Made by a program: the position numbers and the translations under genes
NCBI GenBank assembly: GCA_030628905.1
Contig: DAOVQB010000041.1
Location: 1-25,759 of the forward strand
Origin: DAOVQB01 sp023128935
GTDB taxonomy: Bacteria; Eisenbacteria; RBG-16-71-46; CAIMUX01; WJJG01
Length of the DNA stretch: 25,759 bases
Reading direction: 5' to 3'
Notes under the pieces: generated by a model
Seen by the model: only the letters and a program-made list of their open reading frames with translations
Database searches by the model: none
What the model was told of the DNA's origin: nothing
Shown here: one piece after another, positions 15,654 to 24,261 of the stretch
Layout of the letters: each line of letters opens with the position of its first letter
Numbering within the stretch: position 1 is the first letter of the stretch

Positions 15654-17021
15654 CTACGGCTTCCAATGCACCTCCGGATAAGCCGACAGAAGGCTCTTGA
15701 AGGCTGCACGGATGCTCTCAAGTCCCTCCTCGCTCTTGGCCTCGAAGCGCAAGACCAGGACCGGTTGCGTGTTCGATGCGCGCAGCAGTCCCCAGCCTTC
15801 CGAGAAGATCGCCCTGACCCCATCAATCGTTATCACCTTATGATCCTTGGCCAGGTGCCGGGTCACTTCTTCCACTACTCGGAACTTTGCCTCATCGCTG
15901 CAGGCGACTCTCACCTCCGGGCTGTTCACATATTGAGGCAGGCTGTCCACCATGGCCGCCAACGACTCACTGCTCTTGGAAAGATAATCCACCATGCGGG
16001 CCGCGCCATAGATGGCGTCATCAAACCCCAAGTAGCCCTCTTCGAAGAACATATGGCCTGACATCTCACCCGCGAGAGGGATCTGGTCCTCCTTCATCTT
16101 CGCCTTTAGGAGCGAATGCCCGGTCTTCCACATGACCGGTTCCCCTCCGTGGGCCCGTATGTCCTCCTCAAGTCCCCGTGAACATTTGACGTCGAAGAGG
16201 ATCTTTTTCCCAGGCAAGCGTCCAAGCAGCTCGCGCGCGTAGAGCGCAAGGGTCTGATCGCCATAGACCATCCGGCCCCGCTCGTCGATCAATCCAATGC
16301 GGTCGGCGTCCCCATCGAAGCCAATCCCCAGGTCGGCCCCCTCGGCAATCACCTTCTCCTGGAGGTCCTTGACGTATGCCGCCACCGTCGGATCAGGCAG
16401 ATGGTTCGGGAAACGCCCATCCGGTTCGCAGTAGAGCCGCACAACCTCGTGTCCTAGATCCTCTAGAATATCCGGGCCCACCAAGCCACCGGTTCCGTTG
16501 CCAGCGTCGACGACGATCTTAAGCCCGCGGCCCTGGCCTTTGGAGCAGCGCTGCCGAACCATGGCGCGATAGCGCTGGAGGATCTCCAGCTCATCCCGCG
16601 ACCCCTGCCCGCTCTCGAAGTCACCGCGGCGGATCTGTTCACGGATCTCCCGTATCTCCGCGCCCCAGATCGGAGCGGTGCCGCGGCACATCTTAAACCC
16701 GTTGTACTCGATCGGGTTATGGCTTCCGGTAATCATGATGCCACCGTCAGCACCCGTTTCCAGGATCGAGTAGTAGAGCACCGGCGAAGGCACAATCCCT
16801 ACATCAATCACGTCCACTCCCGTCGAGAGCACCCCCGCAAGCATCTGGGCATGCAGTCTGGGCGAGCTCTCCCGCACGTCGCGCCCGAGGCAGATACGCT
16901 CCGCCCCCTCGCGTTTCAAGCGGCTGGCTATGGCGCGTCCCACAGAGATGGCGACTTCATCAGTTAGGTCCCTCTCGGCAATGCCGCGGATATCGTATTC
17001 CCGAAAGATAGTGTCGTTCAT
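15654..17021 (-). CDS. Phosphomannomutase/phosphoglucomutase
   Basis: An alpha-D-phosphohexomutase of 455 residues that moves phosphate between C6 and C1 of mannose or glucose, supplying sugar nucleotides for lipopolysaccharide and exopolysaccharide. The four family signatures are intact: TGSHNP with the phospho-Ser at 100, the metal-binding DGDADR (236-241), the sugar-specificity loop GEMSGH (318-323) and the phosphate-binding RASNTQP (414-420). The GEMSGH loop and FREYDIRG start resemble the dual-specificity AlgC/ManB group rather than GlmM, which has a different start and loop. The ATG overlaps the prfB stop codon (TAATG), indicating translational coupling. Confidence 0.93.
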   Translation of the reverse strand: MNDTIFREYDIRGIAERDLTDEVAISVGRAIASRLKREGAERICLGRDVRESSPRLHAQMLAGVLSTGVDVIDVGIVPSPVLYYSILETGADGGIMITGSHNPIEYNGFKMCRGTAPIWGAEIREIREQIRRGDFESGQGSRDELEILQRYRAMVRQRCSKGQGRGLKIVVDAGNGTGGLVGPDILEDLGHEVVRLYCEPDGRFPNHLPDPTVAAYVKDLQEKVIAEGADLGIGFDGDADRIGLIDERGRMVYGDQTLALYARELLGRLPGKKILFDVKCSRGLEEDIRAHGGEPVMWKTGHSLLKAKMKEDQIPLAGEMSGHMFFEEGYLGFDDAIYGAARMVDYLSKSSESLAAMVDSLPQYVNSPEVRVACSDEAKFRVVEEVTRHLAKDHKVITIDGVRAIFSEGWGLLRASNTQPVLVLRFEAKSEEGLESIRAAFKSLLSAYPEVHWKP

Positions 17022-18131
17022 TATGGCGCGGACTCCTTTCTTCCCATGCGCAGCCAGGCTTCGATGAACTTATCCAGATCTCCATCCAAGACCGCCTGCA
17101 CATTACCGGTTTCACAACCGCTGCGATGGTCTTTGACCATTGTATAAGGCTGTAGCACGTAGGATCGGATCTGCGAACCCCAGGCAATATCCTTCTTGCT
17201 CGATTCGAGCTGCTTCGCCTCCTTCATCTGCTCCTGCTTCTGCCGGTGACAGAGCCGGGCGTAGAGGACCTTCATTGACATCTCTCGATTGCGGTGCTGG
17301 GATCGCTCTGCCTGACACTGTACAACGATTCCAGTGGGCAGGTGGGTGATGCGCACAGCCGAATCCGTTTTGTTCACGTGCTGGCCCCCCGCTCCACTCG
17401 CCCGGTAGGTATCAATACGCAAATCCTCAGTGCGCACCTCGACCTCTCCCAGCTCTTCTACCTCTGGATAGACGAAGACCGAAGCAAAGGAGGTGTGCCG
17501 GCGCTGGTTGAAATCGAAGGGAGAAATGCGCACCAGTCGGTGCACGCCGACCTCAGAGCGCAGGTACCCGTAAGCAAGGGGACCGCGCACTTCGATCGTG
17601 GAGTCCTTGATGCCCGCTTCCTCTCCTTCCTGGAAGTCCAGCACGCGGGCCTCGAAGCCACTGCGATCCATCCACCGCAGATACATCCGGTGCAGCATGT
17701 AGGCCCAGTCCTGCGATTCGGTGCCCCCGGCACCGGAGTGGATTGAAAGGATCGCATTGCTGTGATCGCGCTCTCCATTCAAATAGGTCTGGAGTTCATA
17801 GCGCTCTAGCTCCCCACGCAGCGCCCTGAGAGCATCGGCCTGCTGCTGCTCAAAGTCCTCATCCTGCTCTGCGCGAGCCAGTTCGACAAGGTCGGTAAGA
17901 TCACGGAGCTTCTGGCGCAGCGAGGCCCACCCGTCCACTTCGTTCTTTGCCGCTCGCAGCTGCGCCATAACGACAGAGGCCTTGGAGGGGTCGTCCCAAA
18001 ACCCCGGGGCTGAGATGCCTTCCTCTAGTTCCCGCAGCTCCGCTTCCCGCCTATCCAGGTCAAAGGAACCCCCGCAGGTGAGTCAATTTCTCCTCGCACT
18101 CGCGCAGCATGTAATCGATCTCAGAAATCAT
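17021..18131 (-). CDS. prfB: Peptide chain release factor 2, made by programmed +1 frameshift
   Basis: RF2 recognises UAA and UGA stop codons and releases the finished protein. Translation starts at the ATG at 18131 (MISEIDYMLRECEEKLTHLR) and reaches an in-frame TGA at codon 24 (18062-18060). A +1 shift on CTT leads into the frame DLDRREAELRELEEGISAPG and on to 17021, for a total of about 369 residues, the normal RF2 length. After the shift the codon-recognition tripeptide SPF falls at residues 203-205 and the catalytic GGQ at 248-250, within two residues of the E. coli positions. A call using only the downstream frame (17021-17968) would miss 54 N-terminal residues. The gene starts 10 bases after coaE. 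Confidence 0.96.
18060..18073 (-). promoter_or_regulatory. prfB programmed +1 frameshift site
   Basis: The minus strand reads GGGGGTTCCTTTGA: an internal Shine-Dalgarno-like G tract (18073-18069), the slippery CTT (18065-18063) and the in-frame stop TGA (18062-18060) followed by C. Spacing is identical to the E. coli site (GGGGGTATCTTTGAC). It gives RF2 autoregulation: when RF2 is scarce, the ribosome pauses at UGA and shifts +1. Confidence 0.96.
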
Positions 18132-18141
18132 CGCACCCTCA

Positions 18142-18801
18142 TCAATCCCGTTCGCGCAAAAAGAGGCGCTCCCAGAGCCGGCGAGCGCCCTTCTCCAGTT
18201 CCTCAAAATCCCCATCATTGCGGATTATGAAATCGGCCTTTGCGCGCCGGGTCCCATCGGTCGTCTGCCGCACCATCCGTCGCTTTGCCTCGCCGGCATT
18301 CACGCCCCGGCGCTCAAGACGCGCCAGGCGCAAAGCCTCACCCGCCTCAACCGTAACCACCAGGTCACACCAGGATGGCACACCTACTTCCGCCAGTAGC
18401 GGGATCTCGACAAGCACGATACCAACGCCGCCCCTGCGCTTCAAGGCCCGCACCTTGCGCATCAGACTTCCCTGAACCCGGGGATGGAGCAGATCCTCCA
18501 ACCACCGCAGTTCGCGGCGGTCTCCAAATACGCGCGCGGCCAGGCGCGTGCGATCCAATCTCCCGTCTGCCCGCAGAACGCCGGGGCCGCAGCGCGCATG
18601 GATGTCCCTGTAAACAACAGGGTTCCCGCTCAGCAAGCCGCGTACGATCCGATCGGCATCGACATGCACAACGCCGGGGAATCTTCTGAGTATCCGGCAC
18701 AATGAGGTCTTGCCCGCCCCGATGCCGCCAGTGACCGCGACGGCCACGAAACCAGATGCGGGGCTAGCCGGCGGCGACCGGTGTGGCGCCTCCCCCCTCA
18801 C
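18142..18801 (-). CDS. coaE: Dephospho-CoA kinase
   Basis: This enzyme phosphorylates the 3'-hydroxyl of dephospho-CoA in the last step of coenzyme A synthesis. The 219-residue protein has the P-loop GGIGAGKT at 25-32, the acidic substrate motif VDADRIV (47-53), the lid region RLARLERRG and the C-terminal ADFIIRNDGD pattern. The N-terminus has about 18 residues (rich in Pro and Ser) before the first strand, slightly longer than usual. It starts with GTG at 18801, overlapping the polA stop by four bases (GTGA), so its translation is probably coupled to polA. polA-coaE adjacency is also seen in other bacteria. Confidence 0.95.
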   Translation of the reverse strand: MRGEAPHRSPPASPASGFVAVAVTGGIGAGKTSLCRILRRFPGVVHVDADRIVRGLLSGNPVVYRDIHARCGPGVLRADGRLDRTRLAARVFGDRRELRWLEDLLHPRVQGSLMRKVRALKRRGGVGIVLVEIPLLAEVGVPSWCDLVVTVEAGEALRLARLERRGVNAGEAKRRMVRQTTDGTRRAKADFIIRNDGDFEELEKGARRLWERLFLRERD

Positions 18802-21689
18802 GCATGGGCCTCATACCAGTTCTTGCCCCATCCCGTCCCCACGCGTAGCGGCACCTGAAGTGAGACCACCTGGGTCATTTCCGCCACCACCAGCTCTCGC
18901 ACGGCTTCAACCTCTCGGTCGGGAATCTCAAAGATCAGCTCATCATGCACCTGAATTAAGAGGCGCACATCCGGGTGGCTGCGCTCCAGTTGCTCATGAA
19001 GGCGGACCATCGCCAGCTTAATCAGGTCTGCCGCGGAGCCTTGCACAGGCGTATTGACCGCCATGCGCTGCGCCGCCGCCCGGGCCTGATGGCCCCCGGA
19101 TTGAAGATCCGGCAGATAGCGGCGCCGGCCCATAAGCGTCTTGGCGTACCCCCGCGAGCTAGCCTCCGACACACAACGATCTATGAAGCGCTTCACCCCT
19201 GGCAGCCGTGTGAAGTACTCTGTGATGAAACGGGATGCCTCTTTAGCCGCGATGCCCTGCTCCCGTGCAAGCCTTTGGGCACCCATTCCATACAACACGC
19301 CGAAATTGACCACTTTCGCCCGCGCGCGCATGGCCGGATCGACCATCTCTTCTTTGACACCGAAGACGCGGGCCGCCGTAGCGCGGTGTATGTCCGCGCC
19401 CTCCTTGAAGGCACTGATGAGGTATTCGTCCTCAGAGAGGTGCGCCAGGATGCGCAGCTCGATCTGAGAATAATCAGCCGCAAGCAGGGTCCTTCCCGGA
19501 GCAGCTTCAAATGCTTTGCGGATCTCCCGGCCCAGGGCAGAGCGGATCGGGATGTTCTGCAAATTAGGATTTGAGGAACTCAGCCGCCCCGTGGCCGTCA
19601 CCGTCTGGTGGAAGGTGGCATGAATGCGCCCGGTCGCCGGGTTCACTAACTTGGGCAGCGCCTCAACATACGTGCTTTGCAGCTTGGTGAGTTGGCGGTA
19701 GTCAAGGATCTGGCCCGGTAGGGGATGCTCGGTGGCGAGTTCCTCCAACACCTCCTGGCTGGTTGAGTAGCCGGTCTTGGTGCGCCGCTTTGGCTTGAGC
19801 TTCAGGTGCTCAAAGAGGATCCGCTGGAGTTGCTTGGGCGAATTGATGTTGAAGTCCCCGCCCGCAAGGCGGTGGATCTCGCTCTCCTTGCGCACCAGCT
19901 CACTTGCCAGGCTCTCCCCCATCGCCTCCAACAAAGCCGTGTTGAGGGCAATCCCGGTCCTTTCCATCCCCGCCAAGATGGGCAGCAGCGGCATCTCCAC
20001 ATCCTGGAACAGGTCCCAGGCCTCCAACTCCCGCAGCCGCCCCTCCAGTTCTGGCAGCAGCCGCACAACAGCGTCGACATCTTCGCAGGCATAAGGCGCT
20101 ACATGCTCGGGGGAGACCTCTGCCATCGAGATCTGATCTTTACCCCGCCCGATCAGCGCCTCGATGGGAACCATCCGGTGCCCCAGGAACTCCAAGGCCA
20201 ATGCATCCAGGCCGTGGCGTGCGTCTGGATTGCCCAGATAGGAAGCAACCATCGTGTCACGCAGGGCACCGCCCACAGGAAAACCATGTTTATGGAGCAC
20301 ATGCAGATCAAACTTGAGGTTCTGGCCAGCCTTGGTGATGGCGGCATCGGAGAGCAGCGGGCCAAACCGCCGGCGAACTCCTTCAATCGGGAGGTTAGGG
20401 CCCTCATGATGCCCCAGAGGAATATACCAGGCCCTACCGGGCTCCCATGCAAAACTAAGGCCAACGAGCTCGCTTCTCAGCGGATCCAGGCTGGAGGTCT
20501 CCGTGTCGATCCCCAGAGCCGGCCCATCCTTGCCACCGTGGGGGAATGCGCGCAGGATTTTCTCCAGCGCTGCAGGGCTCTCAATGCGCTGATAGTGCTG
20601 TCCCCAGGAATCAGCCACCTGGATCTGGCTGCCCCGCATCGGATCCACTTGGGCTGCCGCGGCTCCAGCATCCTGCGATCGGCGCGCGGCGCTGGCTTGC
20701 CCGGGGCGTTCCAGGAGCGACCCCTGTACTCCAGCGTCCGCTACTCCCGCCGCGCTTTCGGTGAACAGCCTGGCTTTGACCTGCCGGAACTCCATCTCAC
20801 TTAGAAAGTCCTTCAGCTGCGCGCGGCTCGAGGGATCGGGAACGCTGAGGTTGGCCAGGCGGCTCTCACACAGATCGGTGCGGAGGCGCACGAGTTCAAG
20901 GCTCAGGTGAGCGTTCTCCTGGCCGGCCTCCAACTTTTGGCGCGTTCCGGAAGGCGTTACCGATTCAAGCTGATTGTAGATCCTCTCGAGGCTGCCGTAT
21001 GTTTGAAGCAGCCCGGCCGCCGTCTTGGGACCGATCCCTCGGACTCCAGGGATGTTGTCCGAGGCGTCACCTGTGAGCGCCAGAAAGTCCACAAACTGCT
21101 CGGGCCTGACCCCCCACTGCTCCTCAATCGCCTGTGCCCCAAGCCAGCGGGGGGGTTCCCGGCCCCGGGCGGGAACCAGCTGCCTGACGCGTGGGCCAAT
21201 CAACTGCGCGAAATCCTTGTCGGCAGAGACAATCACCACTTCCCAGCCCGCTTCTATTCCCACCCCCGTCATCGAGCCGATCAGGTCATCTGCCTCCACG
21301 CCCTCGCGCATCATCATTGTCAGTCCCATCGCGTCGACGAGCCGGTGCACGAGCGGAATCTGTGACGCCAGCGCCGGAGGCATCGGAGGTCTGTTGGCCT
21401 TGTAGGCCTTGTAGCGTTCATGGCGGAAGGTTGGCCCCTTGGCATCAAAGGTCACCACCAGGTGGCAGGCGTTCTCTTCACGGATCAGGGCCAGTAGCGT
21501 GTTGAGAAACCCGAAGACCGCTCCGACATCCTGGCCGCGAGAGGTCGTGAGCGGCCGGCGGAGGAAGGCATAATAGGCGCGGTAGAGCAGTCCCGATCCA
21601 TCAATGAGGAAAAGGCGTTCAGCGCTCTGCTCCCCACTCACTTCCTCTCCGGCTCCAGGTGGCTTCTTCTTCCCCCGCTTGCCGGTCAT
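18798..21689 (-). CDS. polA: DNA polymerase I
   Basis: PolA fills gaps and removes RNA primers in replication and repair. The 963-residue protein has all three domains. The 5'-nuclease spans about 25-310 (LFLIDGSGLLYRAYYAF, GDASDNIPGVRGIGPKTA). The 3'-5' proofreading exonuclease spans about 390-560, with its catalytic residues intact: D395 and E397 in IDTETSS, D461 in NLKFD, and Y533/D537 in YACED. The polymerase spans about 640-963, with DYSQIELR (739-746), an O-helix with K792, F796 and Y800, and VHDE (914-917). A Phe at 796, as in E. coli, is the usual dideoxy-discriminating residue. The frame is open to 21815, but the ATG at 21689 has a strong ribosome binding site. A low-complexity linker (about 312-355) joins the first two domains. 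Confidence 0.98.
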   Translation of the reverse strand: MTGKRGKKKPPGAGEEVSGEQSAERLFLIDGSGLLYRAYYAFLRRPLTTSRGQDVGAVFGFLNTLLALIREENACHLVVTFDAKGPTFRHERYKAYKANRPPMPPALASQIPLVHRLVDAMGLTMMMREGVEADDLIGSMTGVGIEAGWEVVIVSADKDFAQLIGPRVRQLVPARGREPPRWLGAQAIEEQWGVRPEQFVDFLALTGDASDNIPGVRGIGPKTAAGLLQTYGSLERIYNQLESVTPSGTRQKLEAGQENAHLSLELVRLRTDLCESRLANLSVPDPSSRAQLKDFLSEMEFRQVKARLFTESAAGVADAGVQGSLLERPGQASAARRSQDAGAAAAQVDPMRGSQIQVADSWGQHYQRIESPAALEKILRAFPHGGKDGPALGIDTETSSLDPLRSELVGLSFAWEPGRAWYIPLGHHEGPNLPIEGVRRRFGPLLSDAAITKAGQNLKFDLHVLHKHGFPVGGALRDTMVASYLGNPDARHGLDALALEFLGHRMVPIEALIGRGKDQISMAEVSPEHVAPYACEDVDAVVRLLPELEGRLRELEAWDLFQDVEMPLLPILAGMERTGIALNTALLEAMGESLASELVRKESEIHRLAGGDFNINSPKQLQRILFEHLKLKPKRRTKTGYSTSQEVLEELATEHPLPGQILDYRQLTKLQSTYVEALPKLVNPATGRIHATFHQTVTATGRLSSSNPNLQNIPIRSALGREIRKAFEAAPGRTLLAADYSQIELRILAHLSEDEYLISAFKEGADIHRATAARVFGVKEEMVDPAMRARAKVVNFGVLYGMGAQRLAREQGIAAKEASRFITEYFTRLPGVKRFIDRCVSEASSRGYAKTLMGRRRYLPDLQSGGHQARAAAQRMAVNTPVQGSAADLIKLAMVRLHEQLERSHPDVRLLIQVHDELIFEIPDREVEAVRELVVAEMTQVVSLQVPLRVGTGWGKNWYEAHA

Positions 21690-21696
21690 GCCCCAT

Positions 21697-21703
21697 CCTC
21701 CCT
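21697..21703 (-). promoter_or_regulatory. Ribosome binding site deciding the polA start
   Basis: AGGGAGG lies seven bases before the ATG at 21689. It supports this start over the upstream in-frame codon at 21815, which would overlap the nadD gene by about 70 bases. Confidence 0.75.
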
Positions 21704-21745
21704 GTATGGTCAGGGCCGCGCGCTTCTCCCCAACGCACTGCTCAG

Positions 21746-22345
21746 CTATTGCGAATCGTGTGAAGACTTTTCCTTGGCGTACAGACCCTCCCGCCGGATC
21801 AGATCCAGGACGCACCCGGCCACCATCCCGCCTACGTCTCCCTGGCGCACGCGCATCCTGAGTTCCCTTGAGGATATGTCCACCAGCGGGCCTTCGACAA
21901 AGGTCACGCTACTTCGCAACCAGCCGGGAACCAGGCCCGTCACGCCCGGGCGCCCGTAAACCGCGATGCGCACCAGCGAGAGGATCCGCTGCGGATCCTT
22001 CCAGTCAGGCAGATCAATCAGGCTGTCCTGCCCCAACAGCAACCAGAGTATATCTCCCCGGTAGAGAAGAAGAAGATCTGCCAGCATATCGACAGTGTAG
22101 GATGGCCCACCGCGGTTTTCTTCAAGAGCAAGCACTTGGAAGCGCGCCTCATCCGCGATTGCCAGACGAGTCATCTCCACGCGTGCGGCAAAGGGACTCA
22201 GATCCCGCTGGGGTTTGTGCGGGGGCCGGAAGGACGGGACAAAGAGCACGCGGTCGAGGCCCAGCACCATGGCGCACCGCTCGGCCAGAACCAGATGCCC
22301 CCGGTGCGGGGGGTCAAAGGTCCCACCCAAGATCCCAAGCTTCAC
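21746..22345 (-). CDS. nadD: Nicotinate-nucleotide adenylyltransferase
   Basis: NadD joins nicotinate mononucleotide to AMP from ATP, giving deamido-NAD, in the cytosol. The 199-residue protein is of normal length. It has the nucleotidyltransferase signature GGTFDPPHRGH at 7-17, FVPSFRPPHKP (35-45), GPSYTVDML (80-88) and the second nucleotide-binding motif ISSRELRMRV (157-166). It is followed by polA after 56 bases. The nadD-bamD neighbourhood suggests one growth-linked operon. No obgE or rsfS, frequent nadD partners, appears in the window. Confidence 0.96.
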   Translation of the reverse strand: MKLGILGGTFDPPHRGHLVLAERCAMVLGLDRVLFVPSFRPPHKPQRDLSPFAARVEMTRLAIADEARFQVLALEENRGGPSYTVDMLADLLLLYRGDILWLLLGQDSLIDLPDWKDPQRILSLVRIAVYGRPGVTGLVPGWLRSSVTFVEGPLVDISSRELRMRVRQGDVGGMVAGCVLDLIRREGLYAKEKSSHDSQ

Positions 22346-22357
22346 GGCTCGTCCTCT

Positions 22358-23167
22358 CTATTGTGGAAGGCGATCCAATGACGTGCGTGCCATCCTGGCG
22401 ATTTTCGCGCCATCCTCATATCGCTTCGGTGTATCCCCCAAATGGTCCAGGAGCCAGCTGTAGGCCTCCCGGGCTTCCGGCCAACGCCGCTCGCGCTCGT
22501 AGCTCTGGGCGATCCCCTGCGCGGCCTTGGCCGCTATAGGGGCCTCTAGCCACCGATCCAGCGACTTGTGGAAATAGCGGCGCGCGGCTTCCGGGCGGCC
22601 GAGGCGCATGTAGGTACGAGCATTCAGGTAGTCCTTCTTGGCAAGGTTCTCCAACACCTTGCGGATCGCATCTTCCGCCTCCCGCCGGTACTTGCCATCC
22701 GGGTAGCGCCGCTCATAGACTCGAAAAGCCCGCATTGCCTCCTCGGCTGGTTCAGGGTCCAGAGCCGGGGAGCGCATCTCCAGGAACCAGGATCGCCCGA
22801 TTTCAAAAAAGGCATCCTCAGTGTAGCTACTCCTGGGAAACGCCTCGATCAACCGCTCGAAAGACTGCCTTGCCAATAGTTGCTCTCGATTCGCCTGGTG
22901 CGCTTTGCCCAAGTAGAAGATCGCGTCATCTATGTACTGGCTGCCTGGGTGCTGGCGCTCGAAGGCTTCCAACAACTCGATGGCTTCCATGTGACGCCCG
23001 CGCTCATAGGCTTGCTTGCCCCGCAGGAAAACCCCTTGGGGCCCGGGACCGCGTACGGAACCATTGCCGCCTGCGCAGCCGGCTATGCAGATTGTCATGC
23101 AGAGCAGCACTTGCACAGCCGCCCTAGATGCCTGGCGGGAGGTCCGGCTCAGATGGTTCAAACGCAT
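22358..23167 (-). CDS. bamD: Outer-membrane assembly lipoprotein BamD
   Basis: BamD is the essential lipoprotein of the BAM complex, which inserts beta-barrel proteins into the outer membrane. The 269-residue protein has a signal peptide with lipobox IAGC (Cys 31) and then TPR-type helix pairs. The first repeats match BamD/YfiO well: GKQAYERGRHMEAIELLEAF, then HPGSQYIDDAIFYLGKAHQA and FPRSSYTEDAFFEIGRSWF. Further repeats follow, with GRPEAARRYFHKSL near residue 190. A ribosome binding site (AGGAAGAGGA) precedes the ATG. Because the middle of the window encodes several barrels, BamD is functionally relevant to them. Confidence 0.87.
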   Translation of the reverse strand: MRLNHLSRTSRQASRAAVQVLLCMTICIAGCAGGNGSVRGPGPQGVFLRGKQAYERGRHMEAIELLEAFERQHPGSQYIDDAIFYLGKAHQANREQLLARQSFERLIEAFPRSSYTEDAFFEIGRSWFLEMRSPALDPEPAEEAMRAFRVYERRYPDGKYRREAEDAIRKVLENLAKKDYLNARTYMRLGRPEAARRYFHKSLDRWLEAPIAAKAAQGIAQSYERERRWPEAREAYSWLLDHLGDTPKRYEDGAKIARMARTSLDRLPQ

Positions 23168-23186
23168 GTGCTTCCTCTTCCTGCGC

Positions 23187-24209
23187 CTACTTCTGATTCT
23201 GGTAGAAGAGGTAGACGAGCCCCGCTACGATTGCGCCAACGAACACCGGTTCAATGATTCTCTCCATCGACTTGTGCTCAGGCTCCGGGATTGCGAAAGG
23301 ATACTCATTTCCCTCTAGGTATGACCGCATCTTGCCTGGGAACTCGTCGATCTGTACGCGGGCGCTTTGCGCAACGGCCTCGACGACCTGGCCCGGCTGG
23401 ACCAGGCGTCTGGCGCTTACGCGCACACTTGCGAGGCGCCCATACTGGCGTGGTCCGATCAGCCATTTGCGCTTGCACCAGGGATATGAAACACCGAAAT
23501 CAACCAGACGGAAGGCCAGTACCTCCCCGCACTCCGGCAGTTGCAGTTTGAAGGGTTGTGCAGGCGGCCTGCCGTCGCTGGGCGCACCCGCGCCCTGCGT
23601 TTCGCCGGCCCGCTGCTGAGGTCCCTGAAACCGACGAGCGGGCGGCTGCTCCTCACCTGTTTCTTGATCAAGCCCCTCAACTTCCTGTTCGTCGTCCTGT
23701 TCGTCGTCCTCAGCGGAGCCCTCCTCCAATAACTCCGAGTCGCCGTCTCCTAGACCAGCCTCCCCCGCTTCCGTGTCATCGGCCCACTCATCCCCTCGGC
23801 GCTCCTCCTCGCGCTGAGTGCCAAGTGGTTCAAGAGGCTCTGTGGTCGCAGAATCGGCCGGGAGCGACGGTGACACCACCGCATCCGATCCGATAGTCAA
23901 CCCCCCGTCCACCACACGGTAGCCGCGCTCGCAGAGCGCGCGGGCCAAGATGCCGCCCACGAACCAGTTGGCCGTATGCGGAGTCTCTGGAACAAGATAG
24001 ACAACGGTACCTGCGGGAAAGGCGAGTTCATCGAGAAGTTCGCTCGCCATACCTTCCCCAAGCTGCTGAATCACCGATAGGTGATCCTGGATCGGGGTCG
24101 TAGCCATGGTAGGGCATGCAGCCGGCAAAAGTGCCAGGGATCCAAGCAGCATCGCAGCGGTTACCCTCCACCCTGGGTTCTCCACCCGTGCACGCAATGA
24201 CTCTTTCAC
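23187..24209 (-). CDS. Uncharacterised envelope protein with acidic linker and C-terminal membrane anchor
   Basis: I do not recognise this family with confidence. The 340-residue protein has an N-terminal signal segment (15-32, possibly a non-canonical lipobox at PAAC), a folded domain at about 40-115 with NWFVGGILARALCERGYRVV (81-100), and a long acidic low-complexity linker at about 118-215 with a DDEQ tandem repeat. A second folded region at about 220-295 contains LAFRLVDFGVSYPW, and one hydrophobic segment (321-336) lies at the extreme C-terminus, ending YQNQK. The two domains recall FlgO/CsgG-like envelope proteins that end in a variable-domain pair, but this is only a resemblance. It sits between rimO and bamD, 19 bases before bamD, so an envelope-biogenesis role is plausible. 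The GTG start at 24209 is chosen for its ribosome binding site; a GTG at 24242 lies upstream. Confidence 0.7.
   Translation of the reverse strand: MKESLRARVENPGWRVTAAMLLGSLALLPAACPTMATTPIQDHLSVIQQLGEGMASELLDELAFPAGTVVYLVPETPHTANWFVGGILARALCERGYRVVDGGLTIGSDAVVSPSLPADSATTEPLEPLGTQREEERRGDEWADDTEAGEAGLGDGDSELLEEGSAEDDEQDDEQEVEGLDQETGEEQPPARRFQGPQQRAGETQGAGAPSDGRPPAQPFKLQLPECGEVLAFRLVDFGVSYPWCKRKWLIGPRQYGRLASVRVSARRLVQPGQVVEAVAQSARVQIDEFPGKMRSYLEGNEYPFAIPEPEHKSMERIIEPVFVGAIVAGLVYLFYQNQK
23684..23707 (-). repeat. 12-bp tandem repeat in acidic linker
   Basis: Two perfect 12-base copies (ACGACGAACAGG on the minus strand) at 23707-23696 and 23695-23684 encode DDEQDDEQ. This is a recent-looking slippage duplication within the low-complexity region and suggests that linker length is variable. 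Confidence 0.85.
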
Positions 24210-24217
24210 AGCCCAAT

Positions 24218-24225
24218 CCTCCCCC
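24218..24225 (-). promoter_or_regulatory. Ribosome binding site deciding the start of the uncharacterised envelope gene
   Basis: GGGGGAGG lies eight bases before the GTG at 24209. It favours this start over the upstream GTG at 24242, which has no such site. Confidence 0.6.
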
Positions 24226-24261
24226 TGCATCTGCCAGAACACAGACCGTTCATGAGGTTAC

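Noticed and set aside
19806..20804. 332-codon open frame on the plus strand
   Set aside because: It is antisense to the exonuclease and polymerase domains of polA, whose motifs are intact; long antisense frames are common in GC-rich genes.
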